A DNA stretch of 64,000 nt from assembly GCA_029582265.1 (NCBI GenBank), contig CM055822.1:3283057-3347056 (forward strand), read 5' to 3'. The notes under the pieces are model-generated. The model was given only the letters and a program-made list of their open reading frames with translations. It made no database searches and was not told the origin of the DNA. The stretch is from Zoroaster sp. YZ-2022 (taxonomy: Eukaryota > Echinodermata > Asteroidea > Forcipulatida > Zoroasteridae). A program made the translations under genes and the position numbers. Each line of letters starts with the position of its first letter. Positions within the stretch are counted from its first letter, which is position 1. Below, piece after piece: positions 23,889 to 34,969 of the stretch.

Positions 23889-24048
23889 GGCCAATTTCAC
23901 AGAGCTGCTTAGCAGATAAAGTTGCTTACCAGACAAATTTGTTTAGCGGATTTCTTTGGTTATCAGCTAAACTTTCATACAAAATGTACGTGTTTTGATA
24001 GGTAGTATTTATTTACATAATTTTCTGATTAACAGCTCTGAAATTGTC
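23889..24048. mobile_element. Foldback MITE, family F8
   Basis: GGCCAATTTCACAGAGCTGC at the left is answered by GATTAACAGCTCTGAAATTG at the right. It shares GGTTATCAGCTAAACTTTCA-type sequence with the copy at 9131. Confidence 0.65.
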
Positions 24049-25170
24049 AAGAAAATCTAAAATGAATCGTCAGCTGATGATCAAACTCAATGAAAATGAT
24101 TATCCTTTATCTTGCTAACAACATACATGTACATGTAATGTAGCCCTAGTATAATTCGTATGTTTTATATGTTGGATGCATCTATTTACTGCACATACAT
24201 GTTTAAGATCGAGTACCTGTGGGAGTTTTAATTTATTTGATCAGCACGTTTCTGAGAAAACTTCACAAAAAGTGCAAGGCTGTTAATATCTAAACAACGA
24301 TTCCAATTACAGCAATTGACGTTGTGGTTTTTCACCGGAGTTTATGAACAAGGGAACATTTCAGATGGAATTTTTAAGCAATTTTGGGAAATTATCGTAA
24401 CTGTTCAGTGCATTTGGATGCAATATAATAATCATTACTGTTTTCATTATCTTGACTCAATTGAAAGTGAATGATTAAACCCTAAGAAAAGTTTTACAAC
24501 TGAATTTTAAAGGGCGAACCCGTAATACGAATCATAATTCAATGGGAATAAGCTCGTAAACATTCCTAACCGGTAAAGAAACGTGTGTTAAATTCTATAC
24601 GGTATTGGAATTATTAAGGTATCCGTTAAGCTGTTTTAAAGTTTCATTAAAAAAAGTGTTATTGTCTCGCATGTTGTGTGGTTCTCCGGGTCGAATATCC
24701 TTGTTGTAAGCGCTGTCGTCTGCCGCCATGTTCCCCCGTAGTGAAGTCAGTTCTTTAGTTCCCCCTTGGTGGCCTCATCTGTTTATAACACATCCTGCCG
24801 CCTATAACATAAGCCAACCCTGGTGGACTCAGCTACGCTATGAAGCACAGGCAAGGAGGGCAAGGTTCAACGATCGCAGTACTGTGATTGGCCGACGGGG
24901 CCTGATGAGGCCATGGCGATGGCATTCCATGCGCCATCAAAGTATGCAAATGAGGACCTGGGTGTGCAGTGGAGACTGTTTGTGTATGTGGTTGACTCCG
25001 GCTGCTGGATGGGTGTTTCTTGTGTTGTGGATTAGTGAGGGAACCAAAACACAGTATTTCTCAAAACCTGTCATTTGTGCTGCTCATAGTGAAACTACAT
25101 GTAGTTGTGGATTTTTGAGGCTCATGCTGACGGCAGCACAATAAATCCATTTTGAATTAATATTAATTGA
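24049..25170. other. Non-coding stretch with a GC-richer island at 24660-25000
   Basis: The island contains GCCGCCATG at 24722 (a good Kozak context), an inverted CCAAT box (GTGATTGGCCGACG near 24887) and an octamer-like ATGCAAAT near 24945. A 138-codon frame (24728-25144) starts there but shows no domain and no clear donor. Alternatives are a promoter or first exon of an unknown transcript, or chance. The word GGCCTCATCTGTTTATAAC (24770) is the reverse of a motif recurring at 34043 and 36503. Confidence 0.3.
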
Positions 25171-25229
25171 AATCAGTTCCATTTGCTAAAGGGAAAACCC
25201 TGTACACCAGTGGTATTTAGTAATGTATG

Positions 25230-25530
25230 TGCAGTGTTCAAGAAATATGACATTAAACAAACATAGTTTAATCACAACGGGTGCTCACGTTTTTGAGAAA
25301 AAAACAATACAAAACCGTTACACGTTTTTTCTGTTTTTATGTCATACAAAAATTTGTTGTACGGCAATTTTTGTTAATTCGACATAACATTTGCTGTTTT
25401 CTGTAATATGAAACACTTCACGATGGAATAACTTCTACCAACTTTGCACCAACCAAGTTTTAAGATACTAAGTTGCCATTGGATAATCTGTTAGTTACCA
25501 ATGTTGTACCTGTACCAATGTATTTTCAGT
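25230..25530 (+). mobile_element. F3 element, partial
   Basis: Contains TTAATCACAACGGGTGCTCA, GGAATAACTTCTACCAACTT, TTGCACCAACCAAGTTTTAA and a 3' end TTAGTTACCAATGTTGTACC, the order seen in the full-length copy at 56140. It runs directly into an F1 half at about 25525. Confidence 0.6.
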
Positions 25531-25669
25531 CACTGTGTTCATTTTAAAGTAGCACACCGATTCCATGCCCATGATCTGCTTTGATCGCCGATTCCATGCC
25601 CATGATCTGCTTTGATCGCCGATTCCATGCCCATGATCTGCTTTGATCGTGACGATATTGTACCTTTAA
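25525..25669 (+). mobile_element. F1 element 3' half with a 31-bp triplication
   Basis: TTTCAGTCACTGTGTTCATT, then three exact copies of a 31-bp unit (25557, 25588, 25619) containing GATTCCATGCCCATGATCTG, then GTGACGATATTGTACCTTTAA ending at a TTAA. In the intact F1 copies at 55703 and 58719 this unit occurs once, so the triplication is secondary. Confidence 0.8.
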
Positions 25670-26042
25670 CATAAAGTTTATTATGCATATGAACCGTACA
25701 TTAGAACTTTTCTTAGTTTAATTATAATGTATAGGCTATTATGAAAAGGTATTCATATATTTAATGTTGTACATGTATGTGTTACTTATTGGTTGTCTTC
25801 TATTTAACAAGAATAATAATAATCAGTAAATGTTCTTCACCATTCGTGTTTTTTTTAAGAACGTATTTATTCATTAAATAGTTTAACAGAACAGAACAAA
25901 ATAATAATACAAAAATAACAATTATTTTGCAGATAACTCAGGAAAAAGAGAGTGAAAAAAATGTATTAAATTTAGCAGATACATGTATGAAGGGGAAAAT
26001 CTTTAAAAAAAAATAGTTTTGTATGCATTATCTTCAAGACCG

Positions 26043-26552
26043 CCATGAATATGTACAAAGCACTTTCAAACATACATTCAAAATACATTTCAGACTCACT
26101 AGATCTCAGCACACCTAACCGAAGCGGCCTCCGCTCGGAGCAGAACTTAAAAATACCTCATACATACAAACATGCAGGTGACAAGGCTTTCTCTGTAGCT
26201 GGACCCAGATGCTGGAATTCACTACCTCTCAACATTCGTACTTGTAACTCTGTTCACCAATTCAAATGTAAACACAAATATGGGCCCAATTTGATGGCGC
26301 TGCTTACCACAGAATTCTGTGCTTACGGCGCCATAAAAAGCATGTGATTCTATGCGCTGTAAGCGCACAATTCTGCAGTAAGCAGTGCCATGAAATTGGG
26401 CCCATATCTGGTTTTATCTTAAGGACACTTTTCACCTGCTTTTTCATTTCATTGTCTCCTTTTTGCCTTCGCTGTAATTGTTCTTGTACATAGCGCATTG
26501 CAACCCTTGGAAAAATGCATTTTATAAATATGCGTGTATTATTATTATTATT
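26043..26552 (+). mobile_element. LINE 3' end (non-LTR retrotransposon), degenerate
   Basis: The frame from about 26045 encodes GDKAFSVAGPRCWNSLPLNI. This is the pattern known from the C-terminus of LINE ORF2 proteins of the CR1/L2 group (GDRAFSVAAPRLWNSLP-like). It is cut at 26279 by a foldback element. After that come a short remainder and a 3' UTR with GTACATAGCGCATTGCAACC ending in (ATT)n at about 26540. The reverse transcriptase and endonuclease regions are absent, so this is a 5'-truncated copy. Confidence 0.75.
26279..26406. mobile_element. Foldback MITE (F8-like) inserted in the LINE
   Basis: TGGGCCCAATTTGATGGCGC at the left and GCCATGAAATTGGGCCCA at the right form a long imperfect hairpin covering nearly the whole element, around AAAAGCATGTGATT. 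TA on each side (26279-26280, 26405-26406) fits a 2-bp target duplication. It breaks the LINE coding sequence. Confidence 0.8.
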
Positions 26553-26618
26553 TACATTTTCTTCTTTTCTAAATTTTGGTTTTCTTAGTTTTCCAATAAT
26601 TTAAACAATTTACAACTA

Positions 26619-26708
26619 TTAACCCTAACTCCCTAGGCATTGTACTAAAACAATAAAAATCCTTCAAAATCCTTCAACTGGCTTTGTTGTCTAGGGAGTT
26701 AGGGCTAA
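26619..26708. mobile_element. Very short F5 element (90 bp)
   Basis: TTAACCCTAACTCCCTAGGC at the left and GTCTAGGGAGTTAGGGCTAA at the right are inverse with one change. The interior has CCTTCAAAATCCTTCAA as in the copy at 8286. Confidence 0.75.
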
Positions 26709-29440
26709 AAACAAATTTATTGCTGTGTAAATTTACTTTTATGGTTATTGCATTTCACGACATGCGGTGGATAATACAGTCCGTGCAGTCAAATTTAATA
26801 ATTACTGCTCATACATACATGTACATGTAGAAACTTTTAGTTGAGGTAAAAAGTTTGACGCTGCTTTAATACACCCATTGTAAAAACCACTGACTAGACA
26901 CATGAGCACATGTACTGTTCAAAGTGAAATTCCTTGAATAAGGGCTGTTGACAATTTAGACCAGTGTATTGTCAACACAATGCTAGGCCAGTGGTTACAT
27001 AATGCTGTACGTCTGTGACAACCCTTTGCTGTTCACTCCACCAATAAGCTGTGAGGCATTGGAGTATGATAATGACATATTCATATGGTAATTACCCTTG
27101 CTGTGCCAGCGTGGGCATTGTGAGCAGGTCTGGGTTGTCATTTGATATGCAGGCGTGACCCCGGACTGCCAGCAAATTTGTTCAGGGCTCCAGTACCGTG
27201 GCTCTGACAGCCCAACCAAAAAATTTCTCACCCAGCTAGGCTAGACTGTGCACGTACAGTTCTTCCCGTTTGGTATGCTAGTTGTACACGTATGTATTGC
27301 TGAACTACATTTCGAAACGGAGCTGTCCCGTTAAATTCATCAGTTGAACGCTGTTGTCTGGTTGTCGCCATTACTGTGGTATGTATTGAACACGTACATT
27401 GCTGAAAATTATGCGTTTCACTACTGCTATTAATGTTGGTTCTCCGTACACGTACACGTGTACCATACAGTATGTCCAGAAAAATTTACTTGCATGACTG
27501 CTTAGATCTATGCGAATACGTATTTTACAATTGATACACTTTTCTCGTTAGCATGTGTACGTGATTTCTCTAGTCTGAAGAAATTACATTTGTTGACACC
27601 TTGCAGTTTGGATTTACCATACATACTGTACACACCAGCATGATTAAATTTTACATCAAAGAATTTACCGTCAAATTTACCGTTTTACTAAACGTTCAGT
27701 ACAGTTAGAACATTGAATAATGTTTTGTGTCATTTTTGAACTGTTTTTTTTTTTATCTTGGCTTTTTATTGTGACGTTAACAAGAAAATAGTGAAAACAC
27801 TGTATTCTTTCTAATGTAAAAATAGATCTTTGGCTGGTGATTAAATTCAGATTTGAATTTTTATTCACGGTTTCTAAAAAATTACAACATGTCAGAGGAA
27901 ACAACTTCTCATGACTTATAACCATCTCAAAACAAAAACTTGAACTTTTAAGTAATAATTCGCTCATTATTTTGGCGATAATAACCAATATTGTGTACCT
28001 TATTTGTAAATTCAAACACATAAATGTATATATGTTTGGTGCATTTTATGAACTAATCTACAATTCAATTAATTGATTAACCAACTGCTGTAAATCGTTG
28101 TTCATTTTCACATTGCGAGAAAATTTACTGAAAAAAAATTATGCTGCTAGAAGGCCGATTCAGCATCTTGGATCGGAAATGGTTTTCAGTAATTTCATTT
28201 GTTTTCAATTTTGGAACAAATTACGGTAATAAGTTATAACAAACTTTTGTGATTGTGGAATATTCTGCACTGTAAAATGAAAGTTGGATGTCAAAAACTG
28301 TATAAAAAAAGTAACTCAAAAAGTTCACTACACAGATCACTGCTTTATATTTACATCATACAGAATGATAGGTGTAGTGTACCAGGCACACTATAAAGTC
28401 AGGTTCTTCCACTATGCATTTCATAGATTTCATAGAGGGACTAGATTCTCAACACTATATGTACTTCCCAATAGGAATTTTGCATTAGAATACAATTCAA
28501 CTGAATGTTGACCTCTACCACATCAGCCCTACTATGGTACTTCTTTTTCCAGTAATTGCCCGCCGACTCACAAGGGTCATTGAGTCCTAACTGGCTTAGG
28601 GTACAGTGCACACATGTCTCCAGTACGTTTTGGCATTACAACGTTTCCGCTGACCTCAACTTTGCTGGTGGATTCTCCAAACTCTTGTGGTAGACATTCC
28701 GCACAATGTCGGGGCGATTCTGATACCCGGGGAATTGTGGCAATGTTGTCTGCGTACATATATTTTTGAGTTGCTTAACTGGAAAGCGTCAGTTCAGTAA
28801 TGGGTTGGGCCAAATGTTTCAGTCAAATGTTTCAGTTTTCAGACTACACGCCTCAACATAGAAAAACATCAGTTTCATCTGATATAATGCGACCACACAA
28901 ATACTTGTTGCTAGTTAATTGTAAATGTACATGTACATCCTACATGTATTCTGGTTTCATAAACTTTGAATTAATCTACATTTATGTACACCTGTACATG
29001 CAAATTATCCGATATAAAGTAAATATACATTCTATAAAACATTAACGTACATTTACATGTCATCGTATACAGCGCTTTCCTTTAAAACAGCAATTTCTCG
29101 AAATATACTTATTCAGAATATTGCTACGTGAATTTCACATACAAATATTCAGAAGTTTCAAAATGAATTAATGACTGGGCCTGCAATCAAATAACTTTGG
29201 ACTTAAGCTGTGCTTCAGTCAATTATTTTACGAAATGTGTCATTTTGAAGTATCACCGTGATCGGTTTTTCTTTCTGTAATGACAATAGCAATGTCATGA
29301 TTAACAGAAAATCTCTGGTAATTGCTGATAAAATAACGTAAAGCATCTAGGTGCTATATTTTTTATCAAGATAAATAAGTACACACACATGTGGATAAAG
29401 ATACGTGTACATGTATATCATTGAAGCTTGATGCTCTATT
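26709..29440. other. Non-coding stretch
   Basis: 26980-27240 is somewhat GC-richer and holds TCATTTGATATGCAGGCGTG, shared with 15393. 27680-28015 resembles a decayed F3 element ending ATAACCAATATTGTGTACC. Elsewhere there is AT-rich sequence with many TGTACATG words. No gene is supported. Confidence 0.4.
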
Positions 29441-29449
29441 ACTTAATAA

Positions 29450-30240
29450 AAAGGACAATACAACATTGGTATTGTTTGGCAAAACTGCTTCAACGAGTAT
29501 GCTTACTTCTTTTGAATCAAGATTAAACATTTAACAGTCATTTTGTGAAAGTTTCAGCTCAATGCGAAGTCTGAATCATGAGAAAAGTGTGAAAGTATTC
29601 ACAGTTTATACAGGGAAAAAATTTGAGCAGAAAATTGCCATTAACAAATTTTGTAAAAGTGCATATCTTGTAGTGGTTTCAGGATCCTTTACCAACTTCA
29701 AATCAGGTTAGCTTTTGGATAATAATTTAGTAATGTTATCCCCGGAGAACATTGATTCACTACTTTGACTAATTTGTCTAAAATTACAGTACCTCAGTCG
29801 GAAAGATTCTAAGGGCTGTTTGATACCATCATCAACTGTACATCAAGTGAGTTTTATGTAAAACTGATCAATTTATTTTTAAAAAATGTTCATGTACATT
29901 TGTACATGTACCTAAATATTAATATGAGTAAGGTTTGTAACAGTCTCTTGGGAGTAGTAATAATTGAAGTTGATCAGAGTAGACTAAACTTTTACACCAC
30001 CGGTTGTTCTCAGAATCAACAATTATTACAATTCCTAAGAAATTGTTACATGGTGCTACCACAAACCTTACACATACTTTATGTACATGTGTCCTTCCAC
30101 CTTGCGAAGCTTCAAATCCTACTTACTGGTACTGATGGACGGAAGGATTTCAAGGACTGTTTGATAGCATCATCAACTTTACACCAAGTAAGGTTTTATT
30201 GTAAATCTGTGATCAATGTTTTTTGAGAATACCAACAGAG
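29450..30240. mobile_element. Two or three decayed F3 elements
   Basis: 29454-29600 reads as a reverse F3 end (AATACAACATTGGTATTG, GCAAAACTGCTTCAACGAGT, CTTTTGAATCAAGAT). This is also the source sequence of the 81-bp array unit. 29690-29870 and 30110-30230 carry the F3 block TTGATA-CATCATCAACT-TACA-CAAGT. Edges are uncertain. A 108-codon frame at 29900-30226 lies in this debris and is not called. Confidence 0.5.
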
Positions 30241-30720
30241 GGGCTTTTATAAAGGTGTGATCATTTCCATGATTTTCTCCATGAGAAGAAAATGCCTTGT
30301 TAAAATGAATACAAACAATCTGAATGTGTTTTGACTATTTTCTCATTAAAACCCTCTTACAATCATGACAATCAGTGCAATTTTTGAAACGACCCATTCA
30401 GGCCACTCCAAGCCATTAGCTGTTGCCAGTGGCCTCCTATGGTTACCCTTCTGTGTACTGTCACACCACTGAGATTGCAGGGTAAAGTGGTTTCCCATTG
30501 ATACATTGCAGGCCATACTATTATGTTCAAACATTTACAGTGGCGTTGAGTGGCACACAGTTGATTTTGTAAGATTACTTGGAAAGGACAGCAAGCTTAT
30601 ATGCACTAAAGATTGGTGAAGAACATATTGAAAATTTAGTGGATCGGAGTGGCTTCCATGTGTTGTAGTAGGGTTAACGACAATGAAATATTCTTAAGAT
30701 GAAACATTGACAGGTTATTG
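30241..30720. other. Non-coding stretch
   Basis: No gene and no clear repeat seen. Confidence 0.35.
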
Positions 30721-30955
30721 TTAAGTTCTTTCGGGTACACCAATTAATCTCTTCTTGGAAGAAGTGATGGCTCTGAGAAGTAGCCGGTTGGTTTGTTCTC
30801 AGTGTTTTAACTAGTGTGCTGTAGCCGTCGTTAGGAGACTATCCATCATAGAGCATACTAGTTGAAACGTTGAGAACAAACCAACCGGCTCTTCTCAGAC
30901 CCATCACTTCTTCACCGAAGAGATTATTACGTGGTGTACCCGAAAGAACTCAATA
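30721..30955. mobile_element. Foldback element, family F6
   Basis: The left arm (AGTTCTTTCGGGTACACC, GAAGTGATGG, GCCGGTTGGTTTGTTCTCA) is repeated inversely at the right (TGAGAACAAACCAACCGGC, CCATCACTTCTT, GGTGTACCCGAAAGAACT). Arms are about 95 bp around a 40-bp centre. A shorter relative is at 55079. Both are followed by ATCTATCTC-ACCATGCA. Confidence 0.8.
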
Positions 30956-31567
30956 ATATCTATCTCTACCATGCAAATCCTCAAATACAACAAAAACAGC
31001 TGTTGGAGTTTGATGGGATTGGGTAAAGCGCTGCATCCCATTAGTTTCTGTACACACCATTTGATAATAGAGTGCCACTTACAGTACGTTTTCCGATGGT
31101 AAAGTACAAAATGTTGAATGATTCTAGTAATGTAAACTTTTAAATGGTGCTGGTTTAATATAAATATTTATGACTTGCGTACATACATGTGTACATGTAT
31201 ACATTTATGTTGATTTGATAAACTACATTATTGTTCGTTCGCTTGTACAAATCTATGCATCATTTCGGTAAAAATCACTTAGTAAAGCTTCACAGTAAAA
31301 TCACTGAGAATTTGCATGAATACTTTTAGCTCTTACTAATACATGTGTACCTATCTTTATAGCGCATTTCTAAGATTTTCTTTAAAAAAAAAGCATTTTG
31401 CCATCATGATATTTTGTAAAATTCATTAAATTCTATTTTACAGTATGGTACAATTGGAGCGTTCAATCAGGTATCAAATCTGTTTGTTTTTGTTTTGGTT
31501 TATTTTGTATTTTGTGTGATGATTAATTCATTTTTTTATTCATCATAGTTGTAGGATACATCAGTGG

Positions 31568-31775
31568 CAGACTTGGAAATTCATTCTTGTAGGGGCAAGG
31601 CGACATTTTGTGAGTAAGGGCACTTCCATAAGAATATCAGAATATCTATGGGAACATTTGTAAGGGGCACCAAGGCCAAGTCCAGGGCACTAAAGCCAAG
31701 ACCAGGCCAACGGAGGCCATGACCTGGGCAACGGAGGCCATGACCTTTGTGACCTCTGTAAAAATCCAGGCCTGC
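31568..31775 (+). mobile_element. F7 element, second copy
   Basis: Starts GCAGACTTGGAAATTCATTC and ends AAAATCCAGGCCTGC. It shares AGAATATCAGAATATCTATG and GAGGCCATGACCTTTGTGAC with 16991. A block GGCAACGGAGGCCATGACCT is partly duplicated inside. Confidence 0.65.
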
Positions 31776-32649
31776 TTTGGGCACCTACATTGTATGTGTA
31801 CATAACGTGGGCTTTAATTCGTGGAATTCATAAAGATTTGTAAAAACGGTATTTTGAGTACCTGTCTACTACGGCCACTTTTTGTTTGATGTCTGCTTTA
31901 CCCTGGAGGACTCTTTTTTTTTTTCCCTTCCTTCATGGCTATACGCAGTTCTTTGAATGTAATACACCAAGTACTCTTCAAAAATGAATAACATTAGGAT
32001 ACACAGTGAACGTCATACAGTATTCTCCTGCATACACGTGCTGACGTGCTGTCAATTTTGTAAAAAATTATATTGTGGATTATTTAATAAACTAATGTAC
32101 ACACACATTGTGTACATTGTATTATACAATAATTTGTGCGAAACAGACCGACTGTAGACAGATCAAAGTAAAGCAGTTTAAATTCCGTTTTATTTTGTAA
32201 TATTGAATTAATTTGTCATTCAGTCGTTGAGCTTCCCCATTTATTTTAATTTTTTTTTCAATAGCCTAAATCACTTTCCAAACCATAACTTTGTGCTTCC
32301 GAAATTTGCAGCCATCCCCTTGCCCGGATTATGTGTGAGCGCGCCGCGTCGGCCGTCAACTGGCTTTCGTAATCATCAGGCCGTCGCACACAAGTGATTA
32401 TGAGTCATGATTGCGACTGGCACAGCGCAACGGGCTTGTTCAGCGTCTGTCTAGAGTGGTGAGTCATCCCGCTTTCAGGTCCGTCAGGGTTGTGTCGGGA
32501 AGCCCATTGGAAAGTGGGTGAGGAAGCGCACGCATGAGCCCTTTGTTGGTTCATGGTGCCAGCGTTAAGGATACTGACACCTCCATCCTTGATGAAATTA
32601 AGTTTTGGATATGAACTTATCACTTGCAGTCGTACATGTCTCACAAATA
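31776..32649. other. Non-coding stretch with a GC-rich patch at 32310-32570
   Basis: The patch (GAGCGCGCCGCGTCGGCCGTC and following) holds GTGATTATGAGTCATGATTG and GACTGGCACAG. These are weakly like the recurring module at 34000 and 36450. No start codon or frame is convincing. Confidence 0.35.
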
Positions 32650-33014
32650 TTAAAGATGTATTGCCCGTTTTTACCGGGAATTTTATGGAAAAAAATTATT
32701 TTCGTTGGAACATTGATAAGTACCTTTTAAGAAACAAAAACAAATACTTTGAAATGAGATATTTCACAAAAATAGTTGTCAGGTTGGTTTAACAGTAAAA
32801 AAAAGTGCCAAAATTAATTTACGACGGGACCACCATTAATTCATTTTGGTACATTTTAACTGAAAAACCATGCTTCTCACGATTATCTTGAAAAATAACT
32901 CATTTTAAAGCTATTGTTTTCCGTTCCTCCAGTAAAAAAAACAATGTTCCGATAAAAAATAACATTTCCTGAAATTGTGGCTTAAATAGCAAAAAACAGG
33001 CGATGTATCTTTAA
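32650..33014 (+). mobile_element. TTAA-bounded inverted-repeat element, family F2 (full length)
   Basis: Bounded by TTAA at 32650-32653 and 33011-33014. The ends TTAAAGATGTATTGCCCGTT and GGCGATGTATCTTTAA are inverse with few changes. The centre is a second fold around GACGGGACCACCATTAATTC. Other F2 copies lie at 13690, about 38850 and 58540. There is no transposase. A 143-codon minus-strand frame overlapping its right part is not a gene. Confidence 0.8.
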
Positions 33015-33296
33015 CACCAAAAAGCAAATATAATTGGGGTATTTCATCTGCTTTTAGTCTAACAAGCTTGTGAGTTTTGTTATCTTTATCCCGACAAAAT
33101 ATTCGTACAGAACATTTTGTACTACTTAACTTCCTCACAATACCTACGTGTACTTGTACATAATATACACCGTACGTACTGTATGTACGTACATGTATGC
33201 TACTCTTAATTCTTTTAGGTAAGATAAAGAATAAAATCACCTCCCTTCCCCTCCCCCCAAGAAAAAATAATTTGAGCTGCCTCTGATAAGATACAC

Positions 33297-33646
33297 TCAA
33301 AGGAAAAGTATAACACTGGTACATGTAATTACCTGAATGCAAAATTACTTAATTATTATCCAAAAGCTAACTTGATGTGAAGTTGGTAAACCAATCATCC
33401 AGAATAATTACTCTGTCTGATGTGCTCTCATTTCAGAGAAAACACAGACAACAAAATGAACATTTACCAAACAGCTGATTGCAATTTTTTGGAAAAATTG
33501 TGATTGTTTTTTCACGCTTTTATCATAACCAAGTCTCCGCAATCCACATTGAGCTGAAAACATTCACAAGTTGGATGTTGATTGTACATCTCTATCTTGG
33601 TGAAAGCAGTCTTGCCAACATTACCAATGATGTACGTTCCCTTTAA
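33297..33646 (+). mobile_element. F3 element, near full length
   Basis: The left end AAAGGAAAAGTATAACACTGG and the right end ATTACCAATGATGTACGTTC-CCTTTAA are inverse-like. The right TTAA is at 33643; the left is mutated to TCAA. The interior has AAAAGCTAACTTGATGTGAA and ACTCTGTCTGATGTGCTCTC. Just before the right end, TCTATCTTGGTGAAAGCAGTCTTGCCAACATT matches, in diverged form, one unit of the 81-bp array. Confidence 0.75.
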
Positions 33647-34426
33647 TGCTGGTAAGTTTGTGGTAAGACTTTGTTTAGTTTGTGAACGCATAGAGTACGG
33701 ACGCAAGACAGTAACATGATAAATGATGTAGACAAGTTCTTTGTCTTTTTACATCTTACGCAACTGCCTGGACAGACCGTTCGTGCCAAATAACGTCGAC
33801 ATTTACCGTGCATGCATTGGGTATGTGTACATGAATATCTTAACCTAAAACACATTTTAAAAAACATATAACAGTCTTATTATTTATCCGTTGATAACTC
33901 CCAACACTTTTTGACTGATAAAAATTTCTGGTTATCGCACAGAGCAGACATACATGTACGCTAGTTTTTACACGGTGAGTAATTGAACACAGTCAGGGTT
34001 CTCGCGGACGTCAAATTATAATGAGCCGTCAGCTGTCCCCACGCGTGATAACCAGATGGCATGAGGCCAAATGACCTGGCACGTCTTTTGTTCAGGGACC
34101 AGCAGAAATAGCGCGTCTACATGTAGCTGTATCTTCTGATAATTTTCATTTTATCTGTGTTTTGTGAACAAGAATGGTAGGATCTGTGTTTTGTGAACAA
34201 GAATCGTAGTATATGTGGTTGTGTAACCATACAGTGCTGTTAGTTTTTGATGTTCAGCCGTGTTAATGTCAGTATATTAATGTCACTTGCTTCAAGTCTG
34301 TATACACTTTTAATAAAGTGTCTGTAAATGCATGCATACTTTATAAACATCAAAAGATGCATACAATGAACATATAAACCAACCTGTGAAAGTTTCAGTT
34401 TATTTTGTTATATTGTTAATGACATA
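33647..34426. other. Non-coding stretch with a recurring module at 33998-34110
   Basis: The module has ordered blocks TCTCGC, AAATTATAATGAG, GCGTGATAACCAGATGGC and TGACCTGGCACG. The same order recurs at 36453-36553. GATAA next to CAGATG resembles a GATA plus E-box composite site (motif knowledge; function is inference). No gene is supported. Confidence 0.4.
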
Positions 34427-34969
34427 TTAACCCTCTTACTATAACTGCATTTTAGTGGGAAGTAGCTATAGAGATCAAAATCAGTCAACTGCCTGTTTTG
34501 ACGAGGTCAAAATCAGTCAACTGCCTGTTTTGACGAGGTCAAAATCAGTCAACTGCCTGTTTTGACGAGGTCAAAATCAGTCAACTGCCTGTTTTGACGA
34601 GGTCAAAATCAGTCAACTGCCTGTTTTGACGAGGTCAAAATCAGTCAACTGCCTGTTTTGACGAGGTCAAAATCAGTCAACTGCCTGTTTTGACGAGGTC
34701 AAAATCAGTCAACTGCCTGTTTTGACGAGGTCAAAATCAGTCAACTGCCTGTTTTGACTGTTGACCCAAATGTGCACACAGGACCATTTTTGACTGAACA
34801 ATACCAGACAATGCTTTTACCAGTCAAAAACGGTTGACTCATTTTGACCTGTAAATGTACTTACATGTACTACACGTAAGGTTTGACAGTGTTTTTAGTG
34901 CACTAGATATACAATGTACCTTGGCAAGTATATCGACATTTTGACTGATTTTGACCCTAGGAGGGTTAA
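34427..34969. mobile_element. F4 element with internal 32-bp minisatellite
   Basis: The ends are TTAACCCTCTTACT and CCTAGGAGGGTTAA, bounded by TTAA at 34427 and 34966. The interior matches the F4 copy at 10438, but the block GTCAACTGCCTGTTTTGAC is expanded to nine units of 32 bp (starts at 34471, 34503 and on to 34727, ending 34758). The copy at 10438 has one unit, so the expansion happened within this insertion. Confidence 0.9.
34471..34758. repeat. 32-bp tandem repeat, nine copies
   Basis: The unit contains GAGGTCAAAATCAGTCAACT and GCCTGTTTTGAC; units are virtually identical. It lies wholly inside an F4 element. There are no spacers, so this is not a CRISPR array. Confidence 0.96.

Noticed and set aside
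24728..25144. 138-codon frame with good Kozak context
   Set aside because: No recognisable domain, no donor site and unusual composition (many W, H, R). Kept only as a possible promoter or exon region.
26045..26347. An intact 100-residue gene
   Set aside because: It is the degraded C-terminal end of a LINE ORF2, running into an inserted hairpin element.
32911..33342. 143-codon minus-strand frame
   Set aside because: It overlaps the end of one inverted-repeat element and the start of another and shows no protein features.
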